Assembly (NCBI GenBank): GCA_963772265.1
Contig: CAVYWS010000004.1
Coordinates: 276,680 to 340,679 of the forward strand
Source: Mayfieldus sp963772265
Lineage (GTDB): Bacteria > Actinomycetota > Thermoleophilia > Solirubrobacterales > 70-9
Direction: 5' to 3'
DNA length: 64,000 nt
Shown in pieces: positions 52,515 through 61,336 of the stretch (positions are counted from its first letter, which is position 1; the number at the start of each line of letters is the position of its first letter). The translations under genes and the position numbers were made by a program. The notes under the pieces are model-generated. The model searched no databases. It saw only the letters and a program-made list of their open reading frames with translations, and was not told the DNA's origin.

Positions 52515-53342
52515 CTACTGGAACTTGGTCGGGCCCTTGCGCCCGGTCTCGAAGCCGCCCAGCGGCGCCTGCGGCGCGCCGGGGCGGGACCAGGGCGCCT
52601 TGTCGGGGTCGTGGGCGGGCGCCTTGTCGAGCTGGTCGGCGGCTGCCTTCAGCCCGAGGTAGCCGCCGATGACGACGGCAATGAAGATCCCGTAGTAGAG
52701 GAGCTGCTTGCTGCGGCTCGCCCCGTACCGCTGGCCGATGACCTTGCGGTGCTTGTCCTGGCCCATCGCGTCGACCGTGGTTGCCCGATCAGGCTCGCGG
52801 CGCCGCCGCTGCGGCTCCTCGGGCTCCTCGGGCTCCTCGTCCCAGCTCCGGGCCGGCTCAACGTTCTCCTCCGCCTCGGCCTCCGGCTCGGGCTCGTCTG
52901 CGGGTTCGTCGCCCGGCTCCTCTTCGGCCTCAGGCTCGTCGTCCTCTTCGGCCTCAGGCTCGTCGTCAGCCTCGGCCTCAGGCTCGTCATCCTCTTCGGC
53001 CTGCGGCTCGTCGTCGTCGTCCGCCTCGGGCTCGTCGTCGGCCTCGGCCGCGGGCTCGTCCTCAGCCTCGTCCGCGGGCTCCTCCTCAGCCTCCTCTGAC
53101 CGATCGCGCTCCGGGGGCTCGGGCTCGTCCTTGGCATGGTCGTACGGCGCGGGCTTCTTCGCCTCACCGGACTCCGACTTCCCGGCGTCGGAGTCATCCG
53201 CGGCGCTGGCCAAGGGCTCCGAGCGGCCGCCCGGCTTGGACCCTCGCTTGGGTTTGCGCCAGCCGCCCTGCGATGCCCTGTCGTCTGGCTCCAGCCCGGG
53301 GCTCTCCAGCCCCGGCGGCAGCCAGGAACTTCTTTCCTCCAC
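52515..53342 (-). CDS. Acidic repeat protein with one membrane helix
   Basis: About 275 residues. A Pro/Lys/Ser-rich start, then a ~130-residue acidic low-complexity region with repeats of the type E-A-E-x-D-D-E-P, then a basic 'QDKHRKVIGQRYGASRSKQ' segment and one membrane helix ('LLYYGIFIAVVIGGYLGLK'). The C-terminus 'SRPGAPQAPLGGFETG' is exposed. GTG 53342 is chosen because a TACGGT box ends 6 bases before it; the frame extends to an ATG at 53411. The acidic composition resembles the arm on ribosomal protein S9 at 3 kb. Function unknown. Confidence 0.65.
   Translation of the reverse strand: MEERSSWLPPGLESPGLEPDDRASQGGWRKPKRGSKPGGRSEPLASAADDSDAGKSESGEAKKPAPYDHAKDEPEPPERDRSEEAEEEPADEAEDEPAAEADDEPEADDDDEPQAEEDDEPEAEADDEPEAEEDDEPEAEEEPGDEPADEPEPEAEAEENVEPARSWDEEPEEPEEPQRRRREPDRATTVDAMGQDKHRKVIGQRYGASRSKQLLYYGIFIAVVIGGYLGLKAAADQLDKAPAHDPDKAPWSRPGAPQAPLGGFETGRKGPTKFQ
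52916..53060. repeat. Imperfect tandem repeat in acidic coding region
   Basis: Units of about 18-24 bases rich in GGCTCGTCGTC and TCTTCGGCCTCA recur at least six times. On the minus strand they encode the acidic E-A-E-x-D-D-E-P repeats of the membrane protein. Such tracts expand and contract easily, so copy number may vary between strains or be affected by assembly. Confidence 0.7.
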
Positions 53343-53444
53343 GGGCCAACCGTAGCGCGGCGGTCGCCGGGCTTCCACCGACAACCGATAGGCGCCTGCA
53401 AAGCGTCGCATCTCGGGGTCCTCGGCCAGCTCGCTTTTCGGCGT

Positions 53445-54008
53445 CTAAGCCGCTAGGCGTCCCAGAAGCTCCTGCAGGATGCGGCCGGTCGCGCCCCAGA
53501 TCAGGTGGTCGCCGATCTCGAAGGTCGGGGTCCTGACCGGCACGCCGCGGCGCACCAGCCTGCGCATCGCGAAGGCGGCGCGAAGCTCGTCGAGCCCGAA
53601 GCGCAGCATCGCGGCCACCTCGGCCGGGTTGGGCTGCAGCTGCACGTCCTCGGGGATCAGGCCGACGAAGGGGTGGACCCGGTAGGAGGTGACGTAGGTG
53701 CCGATCGGGGGGAGCGCGCCGGCCAGCTCCACCTGTTCGGGGGCGAGCCCGATCTCCTCCTCGGCCTCGCGCAGCGCGGTCAGGCGCAGGTCCTCGTCGG
53801 CCTTGTCCTGGCGGCCGCCCGGAAAGGAGATCTCGCCGGCGTGGCGGCGCAGGTCGGCGCGGCGCTCGGTGAAGACAAGCCCCGGCCGGGCGGGCCAGCC
53901 GTACATCGGAACCAGCACCGCGGCGTCGGTGCGCCCATGGGCGTCGAGCCGAGCGGCCTGCTCGGGGGTGAGCAGAAGCTCGCTGAGATCGGGGGTCGGA
54001 GGGTGCAC
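53445..54008 (-). CDS. NUDIX hydrolase, CoA-pyrophosphatase type
   Basis: 187 residues. Nudix box 'GGRQDKADEDLRLTALREAE' followed by 'EEIGL', and the CoA-pyrophosphatase-like 'ISFPGG' lead-in. Preceding 'LVPMYGWPARPGLVFTERR' and later 'LPPIGTYVTSYRVHPFVGL' match NUDT7/YeaB proteins. Expected to hydrolyse CoA derivatives. GTG start; divergent from the nicotinamidase gene across 37 bp. Confidence 0.88.
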   Translation of the reverse strand: MHPPTPDLSELLLTPEQAARLDAHGRTDAAVLVPMYGWPARPGLVFTERRADLRRHAGEISFPGGRQDKADEDLRLTALREAEEEIGLAPEQVELAGALPPIGTYVTSYRVHPFVGLIPEDVQLQPNPAEVAAMLRFGLDELRAAFAMRRLVRRGVPVRTPTFEIGDHLIWGATGRILQELLGRLAA

Positions 54009-54045
54009 CGGCCTAGAATCGTGACGAAACCACGGGGGTGAGACG

Positions 54046-54612
54046 ATGCCTGACGCGCTGCTGATAATCGACTTTCAGAACGACTTCACGCCGGGAGGGG
54101 CCCTGGCTGTGGAGGGAGGGGACGAGATCGCCGAGCCGATCCATCGCCTCGCACCGAACTACGACGTCGTCGCGGCGACCCGCGACTGGCATCCGCCGGA
54201 TCACGCCTCGTTCGAGTCCGAGGGTGGCCCATGGCCGCCGCACTGCGTCCGGGGCACCCCCGGGGCCGAGCTCCATCCCTCGATAAACGACGTCGAGATC
54301 GATTTCGTCGTCGACGTCGGGCGCGAGCGCGACGACGAGGGTTACTCGGGCTTCGAGAAGTCAGACCTGGCCCAGCGGCTGCGCGAGCGTGGGGTGCAGC
54401 GGCTCGCGATCTGCGGCCTGGCCACCGACTACTGCGTCCGCGCCTCCGCGATCGACGCCTGCCACGAGGGCTTCGACGTGGTCGTGGTCGAGGACGCGGT
54501 GCGGCCGGTGGAGCTCGAGCCGGGCGACGGCCAGCGGGCGATCGACCTGATGATCCGGGCCGGCGCCAAGGTCGCCACCTCTGACCAGCTGCTCGCGATC
54601 GCGCGCGGCTAG
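54046..54612 (+). CDS. Nicotinamidase/isochorismatase-family protein lacking the catalytic lysine
   Basis: 188 residues, PncA-like. Present: D9 ('IIDFQNDF'), metal ligands D47, H49 and H53 ('RDWHPPDH'), nucleophile C130 ('GLATDYCVRAS'). The lysine of the Asp-Lys-Cys triad, normally in a K-G-x-D context before 'YSGF', is V91 ('VDVGRERDDEGYSGF'). Close PncA-like proteins keep this Lys, so activity may be changed or lost. Otherwise it would convert nicotinamide to nicotinate in NAD salvage. The ATG follows GGGGGTGAG. Confidence 0.82.
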   Translation: MPDALLIIDFQNDFTPGGALAVEGGDEIAEPIHRLAPNYDVVAATRDWHPPDHASFESEGGPWPPHCVRGTPGAELHPSINDVEIDFVVDVGRERDDEGYSGFEKSDLAQRLRERGVQRLAICGLATDYCVRASAIDACHEGFDVVVVEDAVRPVELEPGDGQRAIDLMIRAGAKVATSDQLLAIARG

Positions 54613-54616
54613 GCGT

Positions 54617-55018
54617 TCAGTTCGACGATGGCACCCCGGGATCCGGGGCGCCGAGGTTGCTGCTCTCGGGCGCCTCGTAGGGCTTTCCCGGGACGCCGCC
54701 GATCGCAAGGACTCGCACCGGCTCGTCGCCGGTCCAGATCTTCCGCTTCACGCCGGGGCCGACCATGACCATGGTCTCGGGGTCGAGCGGATGGCGCTCC
54801 CCCTCGATCTCGATCTCGCCCGATCCGCGCAGCGCGAGGTAGACCTCCTGCTGGCCGTCGTCGGCGTGGTCGTGCTCGGGGTATAGCTCGAGGTTGGGCG
54901 GGAGGTCCAGCACCGAGCACCCGAACGCCTCGACGCCGAGCTCGGCGCGGGCGCGCTTGAAGACGCCGGCGACCACCGCTTCCATGTCGTCGATCCTCTT
55001 CACCTCGTAATCAGCCAT
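54617..55018 (-). CDS. Cupin-domain protein
   Basis: 133 residues. Motif 1 'YPEHDHADDGQQEVYLALRG' has H, H and E in the metal positions; motif 2 'DPETMVMVGPGVKRKIWTGD' lacks the usual His. It resembles small cupins with a regulatory or stress role. It follows a degraded transporter fragment and is preceded by GAGGAGAAG. Confidence 0.78.
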   Translation of the reverse strand: MADYEVKRIDDMEAVVAGVFKRARAELGVEAFGCSVLDLPPNLELYPEHDHADDGQQEVYLALRGSGEIEIEGERHPLDPETMVMVGPGVKRKIWTGDEPVRVLAIGGVPGKPYEAPESSNLGAPDPGVPSSN

Positions 55019-55030
55019 CGCTTCTCCTCT

Positions 55031-55153
55031 TCATGGTCTGCCGCTGGTCGACTGCGCGTAGAGGACCAGCGCCGTGACCGCGGCACCCGTCCCGATGTTC
55101 GAGAGCAGCTCCGACAGCCAGAGGTAGCGAAACCCTGGCCGCCGGCGCAGCAT
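55031..55153 (-). pseudogene. Remnant of an MFS transporter (N-terminal 40 residues)
   Basis: A 40-codon frame from ATG to TGA reads 'MLRRRPGFRYLWLSELLSN', then a hydrophobic helix ('GTGAAVTALVLYAQSTSG'). This is the typical first helix of enterobactin-exporter-like/NreB-type MFS proteins ('pdFRrLWla...'). The remaining ~11 helices are absent; the cupin gene begins 13 bases after its stop. Either a decayed transporter or a free-standing micro-protein derived from one. Confidence 0.6.
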
Positions 55154-55213
55154 GGCTACGGGTGCGGATGAGGACGCGAGAGCCACGCCGAGATGCGGAG
55201 GTTCGCAGCGTCC

Positions 55214-56014
55214 TCAGATGATCACCTGCACGGTGCCGCCGTCGACCGACCAGGCTGAGCCGCTCACGTAGGAAGCACGCTCGGAGCAGAGGAAGACGAT
55301 CGCGGCGGCGATCTCCTCGACCTCGGCGAGGCGGCCGATCGGGCGCGCCGCGGCTGCCGCCTCGAGCGCCTCCTCGCGACTGCCGAGCCCGGAGAGCTCT
55401 TTCTCCTGGTCGGCCAGGCCCCCCTCGCCGACCCAGAGCTCTGTGGCGACGGGCCCGGGGCAGATCGCGTTGACCAAGACGCCCCTCTTCGCGTAGCGGT
55501 CGGCGAACAGGCGCGAAAGCGAGAGCTCCGCCGCCTTCGCCACCGAGTACTCGGGGGTTGCCTGGGAGGGCCGCTTGCCGGACGAGGAGGAGACGTTGAC
55601 GACCCGGCCCCAGCCGCGCTCGGCCATCGCCGGGGCGGCGGCCCTGATCGCGCGCAGCGGTGCCATCACGTTGAGCTCGAAGGCCGCATACCAGTCCTCG
55701 TCCGGGACGTCGTCGAGGTCGCGGCGCTGCGCGGTGCCGGCGTTGTTGACCAGCACGTCGAGCTGACCGAAGCTCTCGCCTGCCGCGGCGACGATCCGTC
55801 CTCCGGCGTCCTCCGCGGTGACGTTGAGCGCCAGCGTGGCGGCGTTCCCGGGCTCGGCGGCGCAGGCCTCGGCGGCCTCGGAGAGCGCCTCCTCCGAGCG
55901 CGCGATCAGCAACACGTTGGCGCCCTCGCCGCAGAGCCGGCGTGCGGTCTCGCGGCCGATGCCGCTGCTCGCCCCGGTCACCGCGCAGGCCTTGCCCGTC
56001 AGCCCCAGGTCCAT
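55214..56014 (-). CDS. Short-chain dehydrogenase/reductase
   Basis: 266 residues, classical SDR: 'VTGASSGIGRETARRL' (nucleotide loop), 'NNAGTAQ', 'VVNVSSSSGKRPSQATPEYS' with catalytic Ser, and 'YSVAKAAE' (Y-x3-K), C-terminal 'SGSAWSVDGGTVQVII'. The Arg after 'LLIAR' suggests NADP(H). An unusual short insertion is found at about 195-215. Substrate unknown. Lies 3 bases after the OsmC stop. Confidence 0.9.
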   Translation of the reverse strand: MDLGLTGKACAVTGASSGIGRETARRLCGEGANVLLIARSEEALSEAAEACAAEPGNAATLALNVTAEDAGGRIVAAAGESFGQLDVLVNNAGTAQRRDLDDVPDEDWYAAFELNVMAPLRAIRAAAPAMAERGWGRVVNVSSSSGKRPSQATPEYSVAKAAELSLSRLFADRYAKRGVLVNAICPGPVATELWVGEGGLADQEKELSGLGSREEALEAAAAARPIGRLAEVEEIAAAIVFLCSERASYVSGSAWSVDGGTVQVII

Positions 56015-56017
56015 TCG

Positions 56018-56419
56018 CTACACCAGCTCGATCCGGTCCTCGATCTCGACCTCGACGTCGCGGTTGAGCACCCGGTGCACGGGACACTTGCCGGCGATCA
56101 CCTCGAGCCGTTGCAGCTGCTCCTCGGAGAGCCCCTTGGGCAGCTTCACCGTGACGAGGAAGGAGCTCGGCACGCTCGGCTTTCCGAACTCCATCTCCAC
56201 CGCCACCTCGACCTGGCCGATGTCCCAGCCCTTGCGGTCCGCGTACAGCTCGAGCGTGACCGCGGTGCAGGAGGCGAGCGCGCCGGCGAGCAGGCGGTTG
56301 GGGGTGGGACCGAGATTCGCTCCGCCCGATGATTCGGGCTCGTCGATGACCAGGCTGTGGCCGTCGATCTCGACATCGTGGGTGTAGCCCTCGCGGCGGC
56401 GGGCGATGGCGGTCGGCAC
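56018..56419 (-). CDS. OsmC-family peroxide-detoxifying protein
   Basis: 133 residues. Two catalytic Cys in 'ALASCTAVTLELYADRKGW' and 'IAGKCPVHRVLNRDVEVEIE', with the preceding 'GPTPNRLLAGA'. Members reduce organic peroxides. Adjacent genes (SDR, cobalamin adenosyltransferase) are on the same strand with 3-base gaps, so the three are probably one operon. Confidence 0.9.
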   Translation of the reverse strand: MPTAIARRREGYTHDVEIDGHSLVIDEPESSGGANLGPTPNRLLAGALASCTAVTLELYADRKGWDIGQVEVAVEMEFGKPSVPSSFLVTVKLPKGLSEEQLQRLEVIAGKCPVHRVLNRDVEVEIEDRIELV

Positions 56420-56422
56420 CGC

Positions 56423-56992
56423 TTAACCCTTGCCCCGGCCGGCGAAGCGGGCCGGCGACTCCTCGTCGGTGGCGCGGGCCATCGCGAACAGCAGGTCGGA
56501 GGCGCGGTTGAGGAAGCGCAGGACGGCATCGGAGGCGAGCCCGTCGGCATCCTTCAGGGCCACCACCCGGCGCTCGGCGCGGCGAATCACCGCGCGGGCG
56601 ACGTCGAGCTGGGCCGAGAGCCGGGTGCCGCCGGGAATCGTGAACTGCGGAGGCAGCTCGACCCCGGCGAGGTAGCGGTCGATCTCACCGTCGAGCTCGT
56701 CGGCCATCTGGTCGGTGACCCTGCTCACCCCGTCCTCGAGCCGCTCGGCGGCCTCGGGCGCGGTCGCAAGCTCGGCCCCGGCGACGAAGATCCCGTTCTG
56801 AAGGCCGAGGATGTCCTCGGCGAGCCGGTCCTGATCGGTCTCCTTGCAGATCGAGCGCGCGACGCCGAGCACCGAGTTGGCCTCGTCGAGGGTCCCGTAG
56901 GCCTCGGTTCGCAGATCGGACTTCGGCACCCGCCCGCCGTACCAGAGCGAAGTCGTCCCGTCGTCGCCCTTCTTTGTGTAGATCTTGGTCAT
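56423..56992 (-). CDS. Cob(I)alamin adenosyltransferase, PduO type
   Basis: 189 residues. Starts with the invariant 'KIYTKKGDDGTTSLWYGGRV'; 'AYGTLDEANSVLGVAR', 'FTIPGGTRLSAQLDVARAVI' and 'RRAERRV' with 'LNRASDLLFAMAR' complete the active site. Makes adenosylcobalamin from ATP and cob(I)alamin. B12-dependent mutases are not in the window. Confidence 0.95.
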   Translation of the reverse strand: MTKIYTKKGDDGTTSLWYGGRVPKSDLRTEAYGTLDEANSVLGVARSICKETDQDRLAEDILGLQNGIFVAGAELATAPEAAERLEDGVSRVTDQMADELDGEIDRYLAGVELPPQFTIPGGTRLSAQLDVARAVIRRAERRVVALKDADGLASDAVLRFLNRASDLLFAMARATDEESPARFAGRGKG

Positions 56993-57001
56993 CGGGCGCT
57001 C

Positions 57002-58261
57002 CTAGCTGAGCGGGTTGAACACTATGCCCGAGAGGATCTTCGGGAAGAAGTAGGTCGACTTCGGCGGCATCGTCTCGCCGCTGTCGGCGACGGCGCGCAC
57101 CTGGTCCACCGGGGTCGGCCGCAGCACGAAGGCGGCGTCGTAGTCGTTGCCCTGGAGCGCCGCGCGGACCTCGTCGATGCTCTTCGCGTATCCGATCCCG
57201 CGCTTCGCGGCGACGTCATCCTCGCTCATCCCGAGGATCCCCTTCAGGACCAGGGCCTCGAGGATCGCCACGTCGAGCCGCCGGTATGACTCCGGCCGGT
57301 CGGCGAGGATGCGGTCGAGCTCGGCCCTGTCCTTGAGGCGCAGGCGCGCCGGCTCGCCCCGCTCCGGATCGAGGTAGCCGAAGACCCCGATGCCCTCCTC
57401 GCCCGCCGGGTCGAGTCCGTCGTCGCCGACCTGCTCGATCTCGAAGAGCTCGCGCAACCCCTCGCGCAGGTGCTCGCGCCGGTCGGAGTCGCTGTTCAGG
57501 CCGCCGAGCAGGCGATGGGTGGGGAAGACGGTCAGCCCGGGGTCGTCGAGCGCGGTCAGGGCCATCAGCGTGTAGCAATGCGGGCCTTCGCCGCCAACCT
57601 GCTCCATGTAGGTGCGGGCGGTCTCGTAGCGGTGGTGACCATCGGCGATCAGAAGCTCGGCATCGCGCAGCGTCGCCGCGACCGCCTCGTGGACCCCGGG
57701 GTCCTCGATTCGCCAGATGCGGTTGACGGTGCCGTCGCCGTCGGTCGCCTCGCCCCATGGGTCGCCCGCCAGTTCCCGCTCGACCTCCCCCCAGGCATCG
57801 GCGGCAGTGAGCGAGAAGATCGGCGAGAGGTTGTGACGGGTCGCGCGGGTGAGGTCGAGGCGGTCCTGCTTCGGCCCCGGCTGGGTTCGCTCGTGCGGCC
57901 TGATCCGGCCCGGCCCGTACTCCTCGACCCGAACCCGGGCGAGGATCGCGTGGCGGGTCGGCCGGGAGCCGTCCGGGGCCGCGTACTCCTGGGTCAGCGC
58001 CCAGAGGGCCGGGGCGCGGTCATGGCGCAGGATCCCCTCCAGCTCCCAGTCCTCGATCGTGCTCGCCGCGTGACTGTAGGGATCCTCTCCGGGGCCGGCC
58101 TGGGGCAGGTCGATCTCGACCACGTTGAAGGGTGAGCGGGCCAGCAGCTCGGCGCGCTGGGCGGCATCGATCACGTCGTAGGGAGGCGCGACTACGTCCT
58201 GCAGTGAGCCGACCCGCTCGAGGTCGTAATGCAGCGCGGAGAGGGGTTGGACGTCGGCCAT
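57002..58261 (-). CDS. DUF1015 family protein (SerC-like)
   Basis: 419 residues. Opening 'VAPPYDVIDAAQRAELLARS' and 'NVVEIDLP' plus 'IADGHHRYETARTYMEQVGG' are the hallmarks of DUF1015. Proposed roles include serine kinase/HPr-like or unknown metabolism; I cannot choose. A TAGGTT box ends 8 bases before the ATG: a leaderless start. Probably leads the PduO-OsmC-SDR run. Confidence 0.85.
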   Translation of the reverse strand: MADVQPLSALHYDLERVGSLQDVVAPPYDVIDAAQRAELLARSPFNVVEIDLPQAGPGEDPYSHAASTIEDWELEGILRHDRAPALWALTQEYAAPDGSRPTRHAILARVRVEEYGPGRIRPHERTQPGPKQDRLDLTRATRHNLSPIFSLTAADAWGEVERELAGDPWGEATDGDGTVNRIWRIEDPGVHEAVAATLRDAELLIADGHHRYETARTYMEQVGGEGPHCYTLMALTALDDPGLTVFPTHRLLGGLNSDSDRREHLREGLRELFEIEQVGDDGLDPAGEEGIGVFGYLDPERGEPARLRLKDRAELDRILADRPESYRRLDVAILEALVLKGILGMSEDDVAAKRGIGYAKSIDEVRAALQGNDYDAAFVLRPTPVDQVRAVADSGETMPPKSTYFFPKILSGIVFNPLS

Positions 58262-58293
58262 GACGCGAGAACCTATCTCTAGACTCGTCCCGT

Positions 58294-58367
58294 CGGGGCG
58301 TGGCGCAGCCTGGTAGCGCGCTGCCTTTGGGTGGCAGAGGTCCCCGGTTCAAATCCGGGCGCCCCGA
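58294..58367 (+). tRNA. tRNA-Pro(TGG)
   Basis: Full cloverleaf: acceptor CGGGGCG/CGCCCCG with discriminator A, D-arm GCGCAGCCTGGTAGCGC, anticodon stem CTGCC/GGCAG with loop TTTGGGT (anticodon TGG), T-arm with GGTTCAAATCC. The 3' CCA is not encoded. Confidence 0.95.
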
Positions 58368-58479
58368 TTCGGCTCCGCGACCTCTCACACTGGGCCGGAG
58401 CTCTCGTGATTTTCCGCTCGGCCGCGTGTTCTTGACTCGAGGCGCCTTGACCAGGCACACCACTGAGGAGGACCAAAAC

Positions 58480-58821
58480 ATGGCCATACGCGGAAAGATG
58501 ATCTCGGCGATCGCCGTCTTGACGGTCGTGATGGCGGTGGCCGCAGCCCCGGCGGCGGCGCGTAATTTCGAGGGCACAGTCGTCGCCAAGAACCGGGATG
58601 CCCGGACTTTCAAACTGAAGCAGGACGAGGGCGGCGGGACGTTCCGGATCAAGGTCAACGCCTCCACGACCTATGACCGGCTCTCCGGATTCGGCGCGAT
58701 CCGGGTCGGAGGCAGGAACATCGACGTGGTCGCCCACAAGCGCAATGGGCGCTGGATCGCCAGCCACGTCGAGCGCTCAGGCAAAGGAGGCGGCGGTTCC
58801 GGCGGAGGCTCGAACGGCTGA
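58480..58821 (+). CDS. Small secreted beta-barrel-like protein
   Basis: 113 residues: signal peptide ('ISAIAVLTVVMAVAAAPAAA'), a ~65-residue domain ('FEGTVVAKNRDARTFKLKQD', 'FRIKVNASTTYDRLSGF', 'NIDVVAHKRNGRWIASHVER') similar to OB-like DUF5666 domains, and a Gly/Ser-rich tail. ATG preceded by GAGGAGGACC. Followed by a strong hairpin terminator. Role unknown. Confidence 0.72.
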   Translation: MAIRGKMISAIAVLTVVMAVAAAPAAARNFEGTVVAKNRDARTFKLKQDEGGGTFRIKVNASTTYDRLSGFGAIRVGGRNIDVVAHKRNGRWIASHVERSGKGGGGSGGGSNG

Positions 58822-58861
58822 CGGTCGGGGGCCGCCAACCCGCGGCTCCTGACAAACGCCT

Positions 58862-58894
58862 GCCTCCCGGCGCGATTGCTTCGCGCCGGGAGGC
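58862..58894 (+). terminator. Strong hairpin terminator
   Basis: A perfect 14-bp stem (GCCTCCCGGCGCGA and its complement) with a 5-base loop TTGCT lies 40 bases after the small secreted-protein stop. There is no long T-tract, as is common in high-GC actinobacteria. Confidence 0.75.
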
Positions 58895-58924
58895 GCACCA
58901 TCGTTCGGCGGCGGAGCGTTTGAC

Positions 58925-58930
58925 TAGAGT
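58925..58930 (+). promoter_or_regulatory. -10 box of the GT39-like gene
   Basis: TAGAGT ends 9 bases before the ATG; there is no ribosome-binding site between them. Representative of the leaderless promoter layout found across the window. Confidence 0.5.
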
Positions 58931-58939
58931 TCCGCCGCC

Positions 58940-61105
58940 ATGACCCCGAGCTTCGGCGCCTATGTCGCCGGCTCGCTGTCACTGGTCGCCATCATCGCCT
59001 CGCTGGGCTTCGGCGGCTACTGGCTGCGGCGCTGGATCGTTCCCGAGTTCTCCGGAGCGCTGGCGCGGCTGGCCGAGATCGTCCTCGGGGTTGCGCTGTT
59101 CGTCCTCTGCCTCTATCTGCTCGGCACCCTCACGCTGCTGCGGGAGGGGTGGATCGTCTCGCTTTCGGTCCTGGTCGGCGTCGCCGCCGGACTGCTCGGC
59201 CGCTCGCGGGCCCCGGGCGAGGCGCGGGCGATCGAGCCGCCGAAGGTCCAGACCTGGCAATTCCTGATCGCGATCGGGGTCGCCTCGTTCACGATCGCCG
59301 AGTGGACCTTCCCGTCGCAGCTGAGCCTCGACGTCAGGGGATGTTCGGGGGCGACACGACCTGGTACCACATGCCGTTCGCGGCCCGGTTCGCGCAGGAC
59401 GCCTCGACCGTCCATCTGCACTTCACCGACCCGATGCGGCTGGTGGTCTGGTTCTACCCGGCGACCTCGGAGCTGATCAACGGCGCCGGGATCATCCTCA
59501 TGCACGACGACTTCCTGTCGCCGTTGCTCAACCTCGGCTGGCTCTCGGTTGGGCTACTCGCGGCCTGGTGCATCGGGCGCCCCTACGGCGTCGCGCCGAC
59601 CACGCTGGTGGCCTCGGCGCTCGTCTTCGATTCCGGGGTGATGGTCCTCACCCAGGCCGGCGAGGGCCGCAACGACATCATGGCGATCGCGATGCTGGTG
59701 GCCTTCGTCGCCTTCATCGTCAACGGCCATCAGGTGCGACGCGGCGGCACATTGGTCACCGGCGACGTCGCCGACGAGGCGGAGCTGATCGACCGCGGCC
59801 CGCTGATCATGGCCGGCTTGGCGGGCGGGCTGGCGATCTCGGTGAAGCTGACGATGCTCGCCCCGGTCGGGGCGATCTCCCTCGCGGTGATCTTCTTCAA
59901 CGCGCGCCGCTGGCGCACCAGGGTCAACACGACGCTGGTGCTGGGCGCGGCGATGTTCGTCACCGGCGGCTACTGGTTCGTCCGCAACCTGATCAAGGCC
60001 GGCAATCCGACGCCGCAGATCAGCTTCCACCATCTGCTCCCGGTTCCCGACCAGATGCCGCTCGATCCGCGGCCGCGCTTCAGCGTCGCCCACTACCTCT
60101 TTCACCCCTCGGTCTACCGCAACTGGTTCTTTCCCAATCTCGAGAACGCGCTCGGCCCGCTCTACGGCCTGATCCTGATCGTCGCCTTCGCGGCGGTGCT
60201 CTACGTCGTCTTTCGGTCCCGCAACCGGATGCTGCAGGCGCTGGCCGGGGCGGCGCTTCTGACCGCTGTCGTCTACCTGTTCACGCCGCTCACCGCCGCG
60301 GGCCCGGAGGGCGCGCCGCGCGGCTTCTTCACCAACACCCGCTACCTGATGCCGGGGCTGGTGCTGGCGCTGGTTCTGGTTCCGCTGGCGAGGCCGCTGC
60401 GCAGCGACGAGGGCCACGCGCGATGGACGCTCGGCTTCCTCACCGTGCGTCTACGCGATCACGGTCCTGACCACTCCGCAGTGGTTCCCGCGCTACATCG
60501 TCGGCACGGTGCTGATCACCGCGGCGCTGATCTGGCTGCCGGCCGGCCTCGCCTACCTGCGCCGCCACGACGGGATAACGCCGCTGGCGACCGCCGGGAG
60601 CGTCGCCGCCGTCGTGGTGCTGGCGATCGTGCTCGGGCGCGCCCAGCAGGTGCAGTACGCCGAGCACCACTACAGCGACCCGAAGCTCTTCCTTCACGAG
60701 GGCGGGCCCGAGCGGGCATACAAGTGGGCCCGCCGCCACCACGACCAGCGAATCGGGATCGCCGGAGGGGGAGAGATCTTCTTCGCCCAGTACGGGTTCT
60801 ACGGCGGCGACCTCTCCAACTACGTCAACTACATCGGCGTCCCGGGGCCGCACGGCGAGTACCGGTTGGCGACCAGCTGCCGCGACTTCCGCGAGCAGAT
60901 CAACGCCGGCCACTACGACTACCTGGTCACCAGCCAGTTCTCCTGGGACACGATCGAGTCCGATTACGCCTACCCCTACTGGGACTGGATCCGAAAGGAC
61001 CCGACGATGCAGGAGGTCCTGCGCGACAACGTCGACCCCCAGCCCGACTACGTCTACCGGATCAAGGGCCGGCTCGACCCGGCCGACTGCCCGAGCGGCG
61101 CCTGA
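58940..61105 (+). CDS. Polytopic membrane glycosyltransferase, GT39/ArnT-like (two frameshifts)
   Basis: About 720 residues after correction. N-terminal helices ('SLSLVAIIASLGFGGYW', 'AEIVLGVALFVLCLYLLG'), then 'GGDTTWYHMPFAARFAQD' with the Asp expected in the first periplasmic loop of lipid-linked sugar transferases, many helices, and a soluble C-terminal part ('GGGEIFFAQYGFYGGDLSNY', 'YDYLVTSQFSWDTIES'). A base is missing in the GGGG run at 59336-59341 and one is extra near 60445-60455; each side continues the same protein. Donor is presumably polyprenyl-phosphate sugar; the acceptor is unknown. Confidence 0.75.
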
Positions 61106-61336
61106 GCCCCGCAGCGATCCGTGCCCCTTTCCGTATGCCTTGGGCTCTGCCCATCGCCCGTCGGCTGGAGGTCCTCACAGGGGTTGCGCGCTGCCCGAGA
61201 TTTTGGTTAATTTACGCCGCTGCGCCGAAGCTCTTCGAGGTCGGCGGAGCACTGAATAAGCGCGAGGCACTCTGTCCGGGGGAGGTCGAGGGCCTCGCAC
61301 CTCATCTGGAATCTCTCGAACGCAGGAGGTGCTCAG

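Noticed and set aside
52916..53060. CRISPR-like repeats
   Set aside because: The units are contiguous, degenerate, in phase with codons and encode acidic repeats; there are no spacers and no cas genes.
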